A stretch of 64,000 nucleotides of DNA from Aeromicrobium flavum (lineage in GTDB: Bacteria; Actinomycetota; Actinomycetes; Propionibacteriales; Nocardioidaceae): NCBI RefSeq assembly GCF_007992115.1, contig NZ_BJZQ01000001.1:496001-560000 (forward strand), written 5' to 3'. Both the position numbers and the translations under genes were made by a program. Under the pieces are notes generated by a model. It was given only the letters and a program-made list of their open reading frames with translations. It searched no databases and was not told where the DNA came from. Of this stretch, positions 9,201 through 16,541 are shown piece after piece (position 1 is the first letter of the stretch; every line of letters begins with the position of its first letter).

Positions 9201-9835
9201 AGACGGCCGAGCGCGAGCTGGCCATGCTGGGCAAGGTCAACCCGCTGGCGCTGGAGGAGTTCTCCGCGCTGGAGGAGCGCCACCAGTTCCTGTCCGAGCA
9301 GCTCGACGACCTGCGCAAGACCCGCGAGGACCTGCTGGGGATCGTCGCCGACGTCGACGAGCAGGTCGAGCGCGTCTTCACCGAGGCCTGGACCGACGTC
9401 GAGCGCGAGTTCAACGACGTCTTCTCGCGGCTGTTCCCCGGTGGCGAGGGTCGCCTGATCCTCACCGACCCGTCCGACATGCTCACCACCGGCATCGACG
9501 TCGAGGCGCGGCCCCCGGGCAAGAAGGTCAAGCGGCTGTCGCTGCTGTCCGGCGGCGAGCGCTCGCTGGTCGCGGTCGCGTTCCTCGTGGCGCTGTTCAA
9601 GGCCCGTCCCAGCCCGTTCTACATCCTCGACGAGGTCGAGGCGGCACTCGACGACACCAACCTCGGCCGCCTGCTGGAGATCTACGAGGAGCTGCGGGCC
9701 AACTCCCAGCTCATCGTCATCACGCACCAGAAGCGCACGATGGAGGTCTGCGACGCGCTCTACGGCGTCACGATGCGCGGCGACGGCGTCTCGGCCGTCA
9801 TCAGCCAGCGCCTGCGCGAGGAGGCGTCGGCGTGA
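6299..9835 (+). CDS. smc: Chromosome segregation ATPase SMC
   Basis: 1178-aa structural-maintenance-of-chromosomes protein. It forms a coiled-coil dimer that, with ScpAB, loads on DNA and compacts and segregates the chromosome. The N-terminal Walker A is VVGPNGSGKSNVVDAL near residue 30. Long Ala/Glu/Arg-rich coiled coils flank a hinge region around residues 500-650. The C-terminal head has the ABC signature LLSGGERSLVAVAFL and Walker B FYILDEVEAALDD. GTG start at 6299 gives MYLKTLTLRGFKSFAS, the conserved N-terminus. Its stop overlaps the start of the interrupted thioesterase gene (GTGA), so before integration the two were translationally coupled. Confidence 0.98.
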   Translation: MYLKTLTLRGFKSFASSTTLALEPGITAVVGPNGSGKSNVVDALSWVMGEQGAKTLRGGKMEDVIFAGTAGRAPLGRAEVVLTIDNTDGALPIEYSEVTISRTMFRSGGSEYAINGNTCRLLDVQELLSDSGIGREMHVIVGQGQLDSVLRATPEERRGFVEEAAGVLKHRKRKEKALRKLDATQDNLTRLNDVLTELRRQLKPLGRQAEVARRAAGIQSTVRDARARLLADDIVAARTTIETELADETALRTRREEVEKALADAREVEAELEQALAADAPLLSRAQETVYALGSLRERFNGTANLARDRIRLAADATDDRVDGRDPEELEADARRAQERLVELEADVTTSAEALQTTIDDRAKAEAAYSVEERRIAGLLRAAADRREGLARLHGQVNGLKSRAAAAGEEIGRLTAAQAEARQRADESQHEFSALESTIAGLSAGESGLDEELEEAEEALGTAEAAVAELATRRDELEKRLATATARKEALELGLNRKDGSGALLAASDRLNGVLGSLAALITVRGGHEAAVGAALGSAADAVAVDRVDSAIDALHLLRDEDLGRAGLLLGSGDVSTDGWPALPAGAVYAESLVEAPAELRGSMRRLLHKVAVVESLADARRLVSDLPDVTAVTADGDRIGAHFAEGGSTSTPSLIEVTAAVDEAADTIERTGRELESLRFEAEKAKAATETAQDRVDAALARLHESDASMSAVAEKLAQLGTTSRSAAAEAERLQAAIVAAEEARDRDVAGLTELEERLAAAEEAPDVEPDTTEMEQLAEQASAARRAETDARLALRTAEERAKALTAQVTSLLQAAEAEREARERARIRAERRRREAEVATAVLRAAETAMSALEQSYADATRARVEIEHSRADREQRLKEARSTVRGLSSDLAGLTDSVHKDEMARAQLRLRLEGLQERALEELGVEPDTLVAEYGPDQLVPVIEGEGEGEPIRYDRAEQAKRLKTAERELAMLGKVNPLALEEFSALEERHQFLSEQLDDLRKTREDLLGIVADVDEQVERVFTEAWTDVEREFNDVFSRLFPGGEGRLILTDPSDMLTTGIDVEARPPGKKVKRLSLLSGGERSLVAVAFLVALFKARPSPFYILDEVEAALDDTNLGRLLEIYEELRANSQLIVITHQKRTMEVCDALYGVTMRGDGVSAVISQRLREEASA

Positions 9836-9933
9836 CCTCACCCGATCGCCCCGGGACGTACACGATCTCGACCCGGTGGGAGGACGAGGACGTCTACGGC
9901 CACGTCAACAACGTGAAGTACTACTCGTACTAA
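9832..9933 (+). pseudogene. 5' fragment of acyl-CoA thioesterase, cut off by element insertion
   Basis: GTG at 9832 overlaps the smc stop. 33 codons (MTSPDRPGTYTISTRWEDED and on to NNVKYYSY) end at a TAA immediately after the left 58-bp repeat. The last 20 codons are identical to residues in the complete gene at 22682-23146. This was the original beginning of the host thioesterase gene. It may still be translated as a 33-aa peptide but lacks almost all of the hotdog fold. Confidence 0.9.
9874..9931. repeat. attL: left copy of the 58-bp att direct repeat
   Basis: The 58 bases from 9874 to 9931 recur without a mismatch at 22772-22829, while the flanking bases differ on both sides. It lies inside the thioesterase coding sequence, covering the codons for RWEDEDVYGHVNNVKYYSY. 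This is the left crossover product of the integrase. Confidence 0.93.
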
Positions 9934-10057
9934 CGGGGCGAAAGTCAACCAGACGTGACGACGGTCGACATGGGCGAATACGGTCTATATTGCAAGGCGA
10001 ACTGCAGATAGTCAGGGTGAGTCGTATCAGCCGGGAACGACACCAGTAGCGCTTCGT

Positions 10058-10076
10058 GTGGGCAGTAGGTGGGCAG
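10058..10076 (+). repeat. Left arm-type integrase site pair (GTGGGCAG x2)
   Basis: GTGGGCAG at 10058-10065 and 10069-10076, period 11 bp. The same pair with the same period lies at 22692-22710 inside the right end. Matching short repeats just inside both ends are the expected layout for arm-type binding sites of a tyrosine integrase. Confidence 0.55.
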
Positions 10077-10080
10077 TGAG

Positions 10081-10114
10081 GAGCCCCCGTCGCGGATTTC
10101 GCGGGCGGGCGCTC
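10081..10114. terminator. Hairpin terminator at the left end of the element
   Basis: A GC-rich inverted repeat of about 16 bp per arm (GAGCCCCCGTCGCGGA against TCGCGGGCGGGCGCTC, a few mismatches) lies just past the stop of the minus-strand gene ending at 10123. There is no strong T-run. It could also shield the element from smc transcription. Confidence 0.45.
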
Positions 10115-10122
10115 TCGTGCGT

Positions 10123-10314
10123 TTACTTGCCCTGAGCCCTCAGGAGATCTCGGATCTCGGAGAGAACCTGAGATTGGTAGGCGAGGTGTTCGAGCACCTG
10201 AGCATCGCGGGCGGCGGCGTCATTCGCCACCTGCTTCTGCTGCTTCGTGTACTTCTTCGATAACTGGTTGCTGCGCGTTGTGGCGAACAGGTTGCCGCTG
10301 TCTGCGATTCCCAC
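10123..10314 (-). CDS. Small hypothetical protein (element cargo)
   Basis: 63 aa from GTG 10314, chosen because AAAGGA precedes it at good spacing; the frame stays open to an ATG at 10371. The sequence is rich in Gln, Lys and Ala and probably alpha-helical (KKYTKQQKQVANDAAARDAQ then VLEHLAYQSQVLSEIRDLL), possibly a short coiled coil. It lies at the left end of the element, in lower-GC DNA than the core. I recognise no family. Confidence 0.5.
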   Translation of the reverse strand: MGIADSGNLFATTRSNQLSKKYTKQQKQVANDAAARDAQVLEHLAYQSQVLSEIRDLLRAQGK

Positions 10315-10410
10315 GATCGTCCTTTGCTCTTCTGGTCGGCTTGCCACTACCGTACGAGCCGATCGTTGCACTGTCAGCGGAACAGGCGGGCCACGTGAGT
10401 CCCCTCAGCT

Positions 10411-11064
10411 CTACTCAGCGACGAGGGAGTCCGAGGTGTGCCAGATGACGAACCGTTCTCGGGGTGCGGAGTCAGGATCGAGACCGTAGAAGACGGTCGC
10501 TGCGAGAATCGAGAAGCGCGACCCATCCGGGGTAGGGAACAGGTCGCCCTCTTCCATGAACTCGACCGCCTCCGACCTGTGAAGCAATACCGGGAGCGTC
10601 GCGCCCGTTGCCCTGAACGTGTGAGTGTGGTCGTACCGCACGATCGGGAGGTCCTGAGCGACCGCGATATTCGCTTCCTGCCCCGTTACGCCTTGCCCCT
10701 GCAGGCCATATTGTCGCGCCCACGTCTCTGGGTCCAGAGATGACACGTAGCCGTATGAGTCGATGCGCATTCGATGGACGTAGACATTCGAGGCGGTGCT
10801 TGTCAGGAGTACACCGGTCAGATTTCGACTGGAAGGTGCTTCGCCTTGCTGGTCCTCATCGCTCCTTCGCGGCTGAATGGTGAAGTTCACCTCCAGCGTC
10901 GCGAGCGCTACTTGCGCTGACCGGGCCGCGAATTGAGCGGCCGCGACCGACGCCCTTGCCGAGTCACGCGCCGACCTGCCCATCCCAAATGTCACATATA
11001 CGTAGATGGCGGTAACGCCGACGAGTGCAAGGTTGGCAATTATGGCGACCGTGGCTTGAGACAT
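10411..11064 (-). CDS. Membrane-anchored hypothetical protein (element cargo)
   Basis: 217 aa. One N-terminal transmembrane helix (about residues 5-27, ATVAIIANLALVGVTAIYVY) is followed by an Ala/Arg-rich helical linker and a soluble domain of about 150 residues (ending FVIWHTSDSLVAE) with mixed beta-type sequence. No catalytic motif or known family is apparent. GC and codon use are less extreme than in the flanking core genes, consistent with acquired cargo. Accessory positions like this in AICEs hold variable genes, so a defence or exclusion role is conceivable, but nothing in the sequence shows it. Confidence 0.7.
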   Translation of the reverse strand: MSQATVAIIANLALVGVTAIYVYVTFGMGRSARDSARASVAAAQFAARSAQVALATLEVNFTIQPRRSDEDQQGEAPSSRNLTGVLLTSTASNVYVHRMRIDSYGYVSSLDPETWARQYGLQGQGVTGQEANIAVAQDLPIVRYDHTHTFRATGATLPVLLHRSEAVEFMEEGDLFPTPDGSRFSILAATVFYGLDPDSAPRERFVIWHTSDSLVAE

Positions 11065-11184
11065 GGCCGTACGTTCTCACGTCGCGGCCATCTTCGGCAT
11101 TAGATCTCGGGAAACCCTCTGGCTCTTCGATTCTGGGCACGCCTTCGCATCGTGTGATGCGCCACTTCTGTGAATGCGACCTGT

Positions 11185-11964
11185 TCAGCGCCGGACGACT
11201 CGCGACGTCGTAGCGAAGGTTCTCGCCGTCCCTGTCGAAACGATTCGATACTGGAATCGCTTTCTTGCCTTCAACTTGATGGCGAGCGTCGTGCCCTTTG
11301 GAGGGACCACGCGTTTGACGGTTCTCCACGTGCCCCTGCCATTTGCAGTTCGACGCTGGAGGGCGAACTGCTTCTTTAGGCGGTTTGACTTTGAATTGTT
11401 AGCCCAATTCGCCGAGGACCAATTCCCGACTTCGCCGTAGGCTCCGATCGACCAGTACTGGGGACGCGCCGAGACCGTGACCGTTTTTCCCTTGCGCTTC
11501 GCCTTGACGCCTACAAACCTTGCTGACTGCTTGATCGTGACGTACCCGCGGGAAGTGTCGATGAATTCGCCAAGGTCATTACCGTCGGCGTCGTAGTACA
11601 AGACTTCTGATTCGCCTAGGTGATACTTGCCGACCGTCCCGTCGGTGTACCGAGGGCAGTAGTCAAAGGTGCCTGTCAGTCGCCCACGGGACGATTCTTC
11701 GAGGAACACTTCCGTTGAGGAGCCGGGATCGGGCCTCAGATCCGTAGAAACCTGGACCGAATGGACCCATGAGGGGGCATTGTGGCGCGCGTACACGCGA
11801 ATCCTCCGACAAGAATCGGACCGGACTGCGAGATCCTTCGCGGTAAAGCCCCAAACATCAAATGGCCCGTCATCTGCGGCGGTGGCTGTCGCGGGTGAAA
11901 CGGTAAGAAAGAGTCCAGCAATTAGTGCGACGACAGCGGTCGACCCCGAGAGACGTTTCAGCAT
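11185..11964 (-). CDS. Secreted hypothetical protein (element cargo)
   Basis: 259 aa with a classical signal peptide (MLKRLSGSTAVVALIAGLFL, then SPATATA before the mature ADDGPFDV). The mature part is polar and Lys/Arg-rich at its C-terminus, looks beta-rich and has two cysteines (residues near 52 and 101) that could form a disulfide. No family is recognised. A TACTCT -10 element at 11976-11971 sits six bases before the ATG, so the message is probably leaderless. It is a second unknown cargo gene next to the membrane-anchored one. Confidence 0.75.
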   Translation of the reverse strand: MLKRLSGSTAVVALIAGLFLTVSPATATAADDGPFDVWGFTAKDLAVRSDSCRRIRVYARHNAPSWVHSVQVSTDLRPDPGSSTEVFLEESSRGRLTGTFDYCPRYTDGTVGKYHLGESEVLYYDADGNDLGEFIDTSRGYVTIKQSARFVGVKAKRKGKTVTVSARPQYWSIGAYGEVGNWSSANWANNSKSNRLKKQFALQRRTANGRGTWRTVKRVVPPKGTTLAIKLKARKRFQYRIVSTGTARTFATTSRVVRR

Positions 11965-12033
11965 GTGCTGAGAGTAGCTTCCGTAGGCCTCGGAATCTGT
12001 GAAACGGGAGGCGCTAGCGACATGAATGGGCCC

Positions 12034-12291
12034 TCAGAAAATCACCACGCTCGACTCGTCGGCTGCCCAGGTCTCGTCGGACAAGATTGTGATCCTGAAT
12101 GGGTAGTAGGCCTTGCAGTTGGACTTGCGCGTCCTGACGCCGAGTTGGCCGGTCAGCCGCTCCCTTCCGGCCGGATGGGCGAGGAAACCCAGCAACAGAT
12201 CTCGCAACGCGAGTTGGCGCAGGTACGCGAATTGGGTTGCTTTTGCGCCGACGGGGTCGCCAGCGACGAGATCGAGGGCAGCGGTTAGCAC
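12034..12291 (-). pseudogene. Degenerate duplicate of the primase 3' end
   Basis: The last 38 codons (GQLGVRTRKSNCKAYYPFRI and on to DESSVVIF) are a diverged copy of the C-terminus of the adjacent primase-polymerase (GQLGVKTRKSNGKAFYPFRI and on to DESNAVMS). The match is also clear in DNA between about 12036-12165 and 12433-12562. The first half (LTAALDLVAGDPVGAKATQF) has no counterpart there and may continue, through a frameshift, the small gene at 12285-12434. This looks like a recombination scar rather than a functional gene. Confidence 0.7.
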
Positions 12292-12434
12292 CTCGACCGC
12301 GCGGCCGTGCTCATCGCCTCTGGGGAGGCGACCGTGAGTCTGCCGGTGTCGATTTGGGTCCAGCCGCTCAGTTCGGCCAAAGCGCCCGCCTCGTGCATCC
12401 TTGCGAATGCGCGGTCGACGGTGTGGGGGCTCAT
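12285..12434 (-). CDS. Short protein coupled to the primase gene, possibly frameshifted
   Basis: 49 aa from an ATG overlapping the primase stop (ATGA). The sequence MSPHTVDRAFARMHEAGALA then ELSGWTQIDTGRL has the look of a small winged-helix piece. It ends at TAA 12287-12285, while the neighbouring frame stays open into the primase-tail duplicate. A single frameshift in an originally longer gene is therefore likely. No function can be assigned. Confidence 0.45.
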   Translation of the reverse strand: MSPHTVDRAFARMHEAGALAELSGWTQIDTGRLTVASPEAMSTAARSRC

Positions 12435-15121
12435 GACATCACCGCATTCGACTCGTCGGGCGCCCAGATCTCATCGGACTGGACGGTGATCCTGAAGGGG
12501 TAGAACGCCTTGCCGTTGGACTTGCGCGTCTTGACGCCGAGCTGACCGGCCAACCACCGCACGTCGTTTCGAGAAGTGCCGTAGTTGTAGCCGTTCGAGG
12601 CAGCCCACCCGCGGAACTGTGCGAGGGCCGTCCGGTTGAGTGTCATCTCCGAGACCGGTGCTGTCGCAGGGAGGTCAGCGGTGCATTGGTCTCGCCACAT
12701 CTGGACCGGCGAGGCCTCGCCCAGCCATTCGTCGCGGGCCTCAACCATCGAGGGCACGACCGGAAGCGCGTAGGCGTCTCGGGCCACCAGGCCATCCTCG
12801 ACATCAGGTCCCGCCAGCTCGCGATAGGTGCGGGCGAGCAGGGCGAGGATGCCCGGCGCCTCGGCCGACAGTTTGCGCGTCAGCGCAGGGTCACGGTGGC
12901 GCGCGGGGACCGCCCACTCGATCAAGTGCAGCCGGTCCCTGGTCGCCTGGTCGACCTTGACGCCAATGCCGTGGATCGAGTTCGTCGTCATATGCATCTT
13001 GGGCTGGAACTGGTAGTCGATGGGCTCGCCGCCGAGGGGACGGCCGGACAGCCATTCCTCGGAAGTGAGGGCTTTGATCTTCGTCTCGTCGAGCGCGGAG
13101 CCGTCAGGCGCTTCCGTGAGCGCAAGAAAGTGGCGACTCGCGTTGCTGATCTCGACCGAGGCGTGTTCGTTGGCCTCGCGGCGGTACCGGCTGCGCAGGA
13201 TGAAGTCGGCCTTGACCGTCCGGCCATAACCGAGTGCGTCAGCTCCCATGACGTGATGCATGGTGTTCAGAGCCACCGATTTACCTGACCCAGTCTCGTG
13301 CCCGTGGTGGATGTAGAGCGCGCGCTGCGGGTTGCCCTGCACGAGCGACGCAGCGAACGCGAACAGGACGAAGCGGCGCTGTGCCGGATCGGGCTGGGCG
13401 TAGCGCAGGAACTTCTCGAACTGAGGCGCGGTCGCGTCAGGATTCCAGACTTGCGGGATGCGACGAGTGATCCGGTCGTTGGCTTGCGTCGGCCGGGTCT
13501 GGCCCGTGAGCAGATTGACCAACAGGGCGTGGCCATCGGCATCGAGCATCGTCACCGTGTGCTCGGGAAGGACGTCGAAGTCCTGGCCGGTGAACAGCAG
13601 GCCGTAGTCGGAGGCGCGACGGCGGAGCATCTTCGCTACGGACCCATGCATGCTCGCACCGCCCGATCGCATCTCCTTGACGAACTTGTCGTGCTGCGAC
13701 GATGCGGGCTTGGGGTTGCCCTTGTTGTCGAGTGCCGGTTCGTCGCTGTAGTGGCCGATCTCGAATTCGCATGCGGCGTCCATCGCGCGCGAAACCCACG
13801 CGGCGGCGGCGTCGTCGGAGCCGGATTTCCCCGCTGACCACAGGCCGCTGTGCTCATCGAAGGCGAACCAGATGCTGCGCGCTGCGTCGAACAGCAGCCG
13901 CCCGTCGAGGTGGTCGAGAGTGCGCTCAACGTTGCCGGACGCCGTCCAGTCCCTCTTCGGCCACAACGTGCTCAGATCGCTCGGCGTCGGCTCGGGGGTT
14001 GCCATGCCGCCGAGTGCGTCGATCAGGATTGCGGCACCGATGTCCCGGGGCAATGGGGCGACCTCGCCCTTGTCGACGGCACGGTCGAACATGCTCAAGC
14101 CGGTCGCTTGGGTGAACCCGCCGCCGTTCGGAAGGTGCTGAGCCAGAGCGCGTTCAACCTCGGAGACTGAGAGCGGGGACCAGTTCGCCAGTGCCAGAGC
14201 GGAGAGCCGCTGAGTGATCGCGAGACAGGAGTCCTGCCAGCCGCCGCGCGGCCCCGCGGCGCCCTCGGGCAGATCTGCGAGCGCGTCGAGCTCGGCGTAG
14301 AGCCTTCCGACCTCGCCAGCGACATAGTCGCGGACGTATGACTGGATCGAGGGCGTCAGGGCTTCGAACGCTTCGGTGTTGGCGGTCATGTCGGCCGTGG
14401 CGCGTTCTGGGGCTCGCAGGCCTTCGAGCCACGCGTTTGGTAGTTCGGGCAGGTCGGCCACTGACGGGAGCTTCGCAGCCGCGCCTTGCGTGTCCAGCCA
14501 CTGGTAGATGAGCCCGCTCGGGTGGGTCGACCCCGGAGCGATGGAGTAGCGGTGGTGATGCTGCAGCACGTCGACCCCGTCGCCGAGCCCGACCTGGGAC
14601 AGGTTCGACACGAGGCGCGTCCCGGTAGGCACGCGGAAGAACCGATGACCGCTGACCTTGTCGTCACGGCTGGTCAGGCGTCCGACCTTGGGCAGGGGGC
14701 CGAAGCGCTCTACCGCCGCGCGCATCGTGGCCGGGGCGTCGTGCTCGCCGTAGTTGTCGACATCGAGGGCGACCAGGCCATCGGGGAGGCGGAGGGCGAT
14801 GTTGTGGTGCTGGAAGGCGCTGTCCATGGCCCACGTTGCGACCTGCTCGGCCGTCGGAGGCGCGACGTTGATTCCCGTGAAGCCAGTTGGCGGGTGGGCC
14901 TTCGATCGAGGCGGAAGCGGCATCGGGTGCCACCCGCGAGATTGGAAGGTGTTCATCCGCTCTTCAAAGGGCGGCGCGTTCGATGCCGCCTGACCGCGAG
15001 CCTCGATCGAGGCGGCGGGCTGATCCTGCTCCACCGCCCCGGCCAAGTTCGGCTTGTCGAGCTGGAACTCGATCTCGGGCGAATCTTCGCTCGCGGTGGT
15101 GTCGTCTGAAACACTGGACAT
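12431..15121 (-). CDS. Primase-polymerase / SF3-type helicase replication initiator
   Basis: 896 aa, the presumed replication protein of the element. Residues about 50-230 form an archaeo-eukaryotic Prim-Pol domain, with the catalytic acidic strand LVALDVDNYGE near 115-124, SGHRFFRVP near 155 and DVLQHHHRYSIAPGSTHPSG. Later comes a P4/D5-type primase-helicase domain with Walker A GHETGSGKS near residues 609-617 and the conserved LTEAPDGSALDETKIKALTS segment. The domain order is that of plasmid/phage P4-family primases and of RepPP initiators of AICEs. ATG 15121 is preceded by AAGGAG. A hairpin lies just upstream of the ribosome site (15137-15157). The 3' end is partly duplicated downstream. 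Confidence 0.9.
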   Translation of the reverse strand: MSSVSDDTTASEDSPEIEFQLDKPNLAGAVEQDQPAASIEARGQAASNAPPFEERMNTFQSRGWHPMPLPPRSKAHPPTGFTGINVAPPTAEQVATWAMDSAFQHHNIALRLPDGLVALDVDNYGEHDAPATMRAAVERFGPLPKVGRLTSRDDKVSGHRFFRVPTGTRLVSNLSQVGLGDGVDVLQHHHRYSIAPGSTHPSGLIYQWLDTQGAAAKLPSVADLPELPNAWLEGLRAPERATADMTANTEAFEALTPSIQSYVRDYVAGEVGRLYAELDALADLPEGAAGPRGGWQDSCLAITQRLSALALANWSPLSVSEVERALAQHLPNGGGFTQATGLSMFDRAVDKGEVAPLPRDIGAAILIDALGGMATPEPTPSDLSTLWPKRDWTASGNVERTLDHLDGRLLFDAARSIWFAFDEHSGLWSAGKSGSDDAAAAWVSRAMDAACEFEIGHYSDEPALDNKGNPKPASSQHDKFVKEMRSGGASMHGSVAKMLRRRASDYGLLFTGQDFDVLPEHTVTMLDADGHALLVNLLTGQTRPTQANDRITRRIPQVWNPDATAPQFEKFLRYAQPDPAQRRFVLFAFAASLVQGNPQRALYIHHGHETGSGKSVALNTMHHVMGADALGYGRTVKADFILRSRYRREANEHASVEISNASRHFLALTEAPDGSALDETKIKALTSEEWLSGRPLGGEPIDYQFQPKMHMTTNSIHGIGVKVDQATRDRLHLIEWAVPARHRDPALTRKLSAEAPGILALLARTYRELAGPDVEDGLVARDAYALPVVPSMVEARDEWLGEASPVQMWRDQCTADLPATAPVSEMTLNRTALAQFRGWAASNGYNYGTSRNDVRWLAGQLGVKTRKSNGKAFYPFRITVQSDEIWAPDESNAVMS

Positions 15122-15136
15122 ATGTGAACTCCTTGT

Positions 15137-15157
15137 CTGCGGGATGCTTCCCCGCAG
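15137..15157 (-). promoter_or_regulatory. Hairpin directly before the primase ribosome-binding site
   Basis: CTGCGGG (15137-15143) and CCCGCAG (15151-15157) form a perfect 7-bp stem with a 7-nt loop, ending next to the AAGGAG of the primase gene. It could modulate translation initiation. No ligand or partner is evident. Confidence 0.4.
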
Positions 15158-15175
15158 GTCGTGTGCGATTAAGCG

Positions 15176-15211
15176 CCGACCCTCGCCCCTTGTGGCGGGG
15201 GTCGGTTTTTT
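15176..15211 (+). terminator. Intrinsic terminator on the plus strand upstream of the primase gene
   Basis: A 12-bp stem (CCGACCCTCGCC with GGCGGGGGTCGG, one G-T pair) with a CCTTGT loop is followed by a run of T residues at 15206-15211. The orientation is plus strand, yet no plus-strand gene ends here. It would stop an antisense transcript running through the primase leader. Confidence 0.7.
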
Positions 15212-15243
15212 AGTGGACGGCGAGTGCCAACTCGTGTTGAAGG

Positions 15244-15564
15244 TCAGGCAGGGATCAGGTGGGCGCTGCGCGCGTCGGCCAGTTCGGCGGCGAACAGGTG
15301 GTCGGCCTCGATCAGCTCGGCCAACCGGGCGTCGCGGCGGGCCACGAAGTCAGACCGACGCTCGCGCCGAGGATCGATGAACCAAGCCAGCACGTCGTGC
15401 TTCTTCAGCACCTTGACGATGTGGCGGCCTACCGGGGCAACGGCCACGTACTGCAAAGTGCCGTCCGCGATAGCGCGATCGACAGTCAGGCGCGCGTGGC
15501 CGGTCAGCTCGGCTGCCTCAGGCACGGTGAGGAACTCGCGTCCTCGGTCTTCGATGTATTCCAT
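15244..15564 (-). CDS. Helix-turn-helix DNA-binding protein (excisionase/MerR-like fold)
   Basis: 106 aa. Residues 11-60 (FLTVPEAAELTGHARLTVDR, then AIADGTLQYVAVAPVGRHIV) match the small winged-helix HTH_17/excisionase pattern: tandem helices, then a wing with a basic strand. The C-terminal half is charged and helical (RRERRSDFVARRDARLAELI). ATG 15564 is preceded by GGAGG. It sits between the primase gene and the octamer-repeat cluster, so a regulator of replication or transfer is plausible. The element has a second, shorter excisionase-like gene (20800-20985) that is the better excisionase candidate. Confidence 0.7.
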   Translation of the reverse strand: MEYIEDRGREFLTVPEAAELTGHARLTVDRAIADGTLQYVAVAPVGRHIVKVLKKHDVLAWFIDPRRERRSDFVARRDARLAELIEADHLFAAELADARSAHLIPA

Positions 15565-16541
15565 GGACCCTCCTACGGGATCTCAGATGTTGGACGTCTG
15601 GTTGACGGTCGCCTCTAACTAGTGATACGACCACGCTATCTGGTCAGGGTGCCTCCGCGCGGAAAAGTGGCCGTACCCGAATTGGCGAGCTGCGCTGCTC
15701 GCGTCGTGGATCGAGGGCGCTGGGCGGCTGCCCTCGGCCAGTCGCGGAGCCTGAGCCCCTCTCGAGGAGGGCCAGGCGGGTGCCCCCCGAACCTCGCAGT
15801 GCTCACAGTGCGAGCCAGTGCTCAGTCTTCTCGAACAGAGCACTGCCGATTCGGCCTGCGATTCCAGGCTCTTTTACCCCTCAGTGCTTAGAGTGCTCTT
15901 AGATAGGGGTACTACCTAAGAGACAAAGCAAAGGGCCGGAACGGGACACGTAAGAACGGTGTGCGCAGAACGGTGACGACCCGGAGAAGTCGAGCACTGT
16001 GAGCACTGGGAGCGTTATTCCCCGCAATGGCAGCCAGAATCGCCCGTTCAGACCCCGAAATCCAAAGCACTGCGGCCGAGCACTGAAGGGCAGCGGCGCC
16101 TCTTCAGGGAGTGGCCGAGCATCTGAGCTCAGTCAGTAGGTGTGAGCGAGTGGCTTCCTCGGGGCCTTTCGGCCCCACTCGAATTCCATCGACACGACCA
16201 GGACTGGTCAACTCGCGGCGCTGGCAAACATGGCTGCAGTGACCGGCGGCGCCGTCGATGGAGCCCACAGGGGGGGGGCATGCAACAGGCTGGCCTACGC
16301 CGCCCCATAGGGGTTTTTCAGCCCAGGCTCGGGCTCTCCGCCATTGCAGACCGGGCCCGCGAGATCCCTCCGAGGTGGACCCCCGGGGGGGTGTTGTCCA
16401 CATCCCGGGCACGATTTTGCACTGGAATCGCAGTAGTTATCGGAGTCGCCGATTCTGAGAGCTAGCGCGCCATAGGTGACAGGACGCGTGTGGGACATGA
16501 GCACTCGCTCATCACACCCCTGAACTCATGGAGGCTTTGCC
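15565..16541. other. Large non-coding control region of the element
   Basis: About 980 bp without a convincing gene; open frames here lack ribosome sites and recognisable sequence. It holds the octamer cluster (15797-16085), a central imperfect palindrome (15896-15922), a GGGGCC-TTTC-GGCCCC hairpin (16161-16176), G- and C-runs near 16270 and 16380, and presumably divergent promoters for the genes at 15564 (minus) and 16542 (plus). This is the best place in the element for a replication origin and/or transfer locus. Confidence 0.6.
15797..16085. repeat. Nine-copy octamer cluster (CAGTGCTC), candidate origin or clt locus
   Basis: CAGTGCTC at 15797 and 15816, variants CAGTGCTT at 15882 and GAGTGCTC at 15891. 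Inverted copies GAGCACTG are at 15838, 15992, 16001 and 16078, and AAGCACTG at 16065. Mostly forward copies lie left and inverted copies right of a 27-nt imperfect palindrome at 15896-15922 (arms CTCTTAG/CTAAGAG). Iteron-type initiator binding sites and the 8-bp TraB recognition repeats of actinomycete clt loci both look like this. The sequence alone does not decide between them. Confidence 0.65.

Noticed and set aside
6155-9841. A 1228-codon open frame antisense to smc
   Set aside because: It is a high-GC shadow of smc, with Leu/Gly/Val-rich low-complexity text, no ribosome site and no domain. Similar long antisense frames over the dusB/PH genes, cydDC, glnD and the ABC genes were rejected for the same reason.
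15619-15843. A 74-codon minus-strand frame in the non-coding region of the element
   Set aside because: It has no ribosome site, its sequence is Arg/Ser/Pro-rich without structure, and it overlaps the octamer repeats.
15797-16085. Octamer cluster considered as a CRISPR array
   Set aside because: The repeats are only 8 bp, in both orientations and unevenly spaced; no spacer-repeat periodicity and no cas genes in the window.
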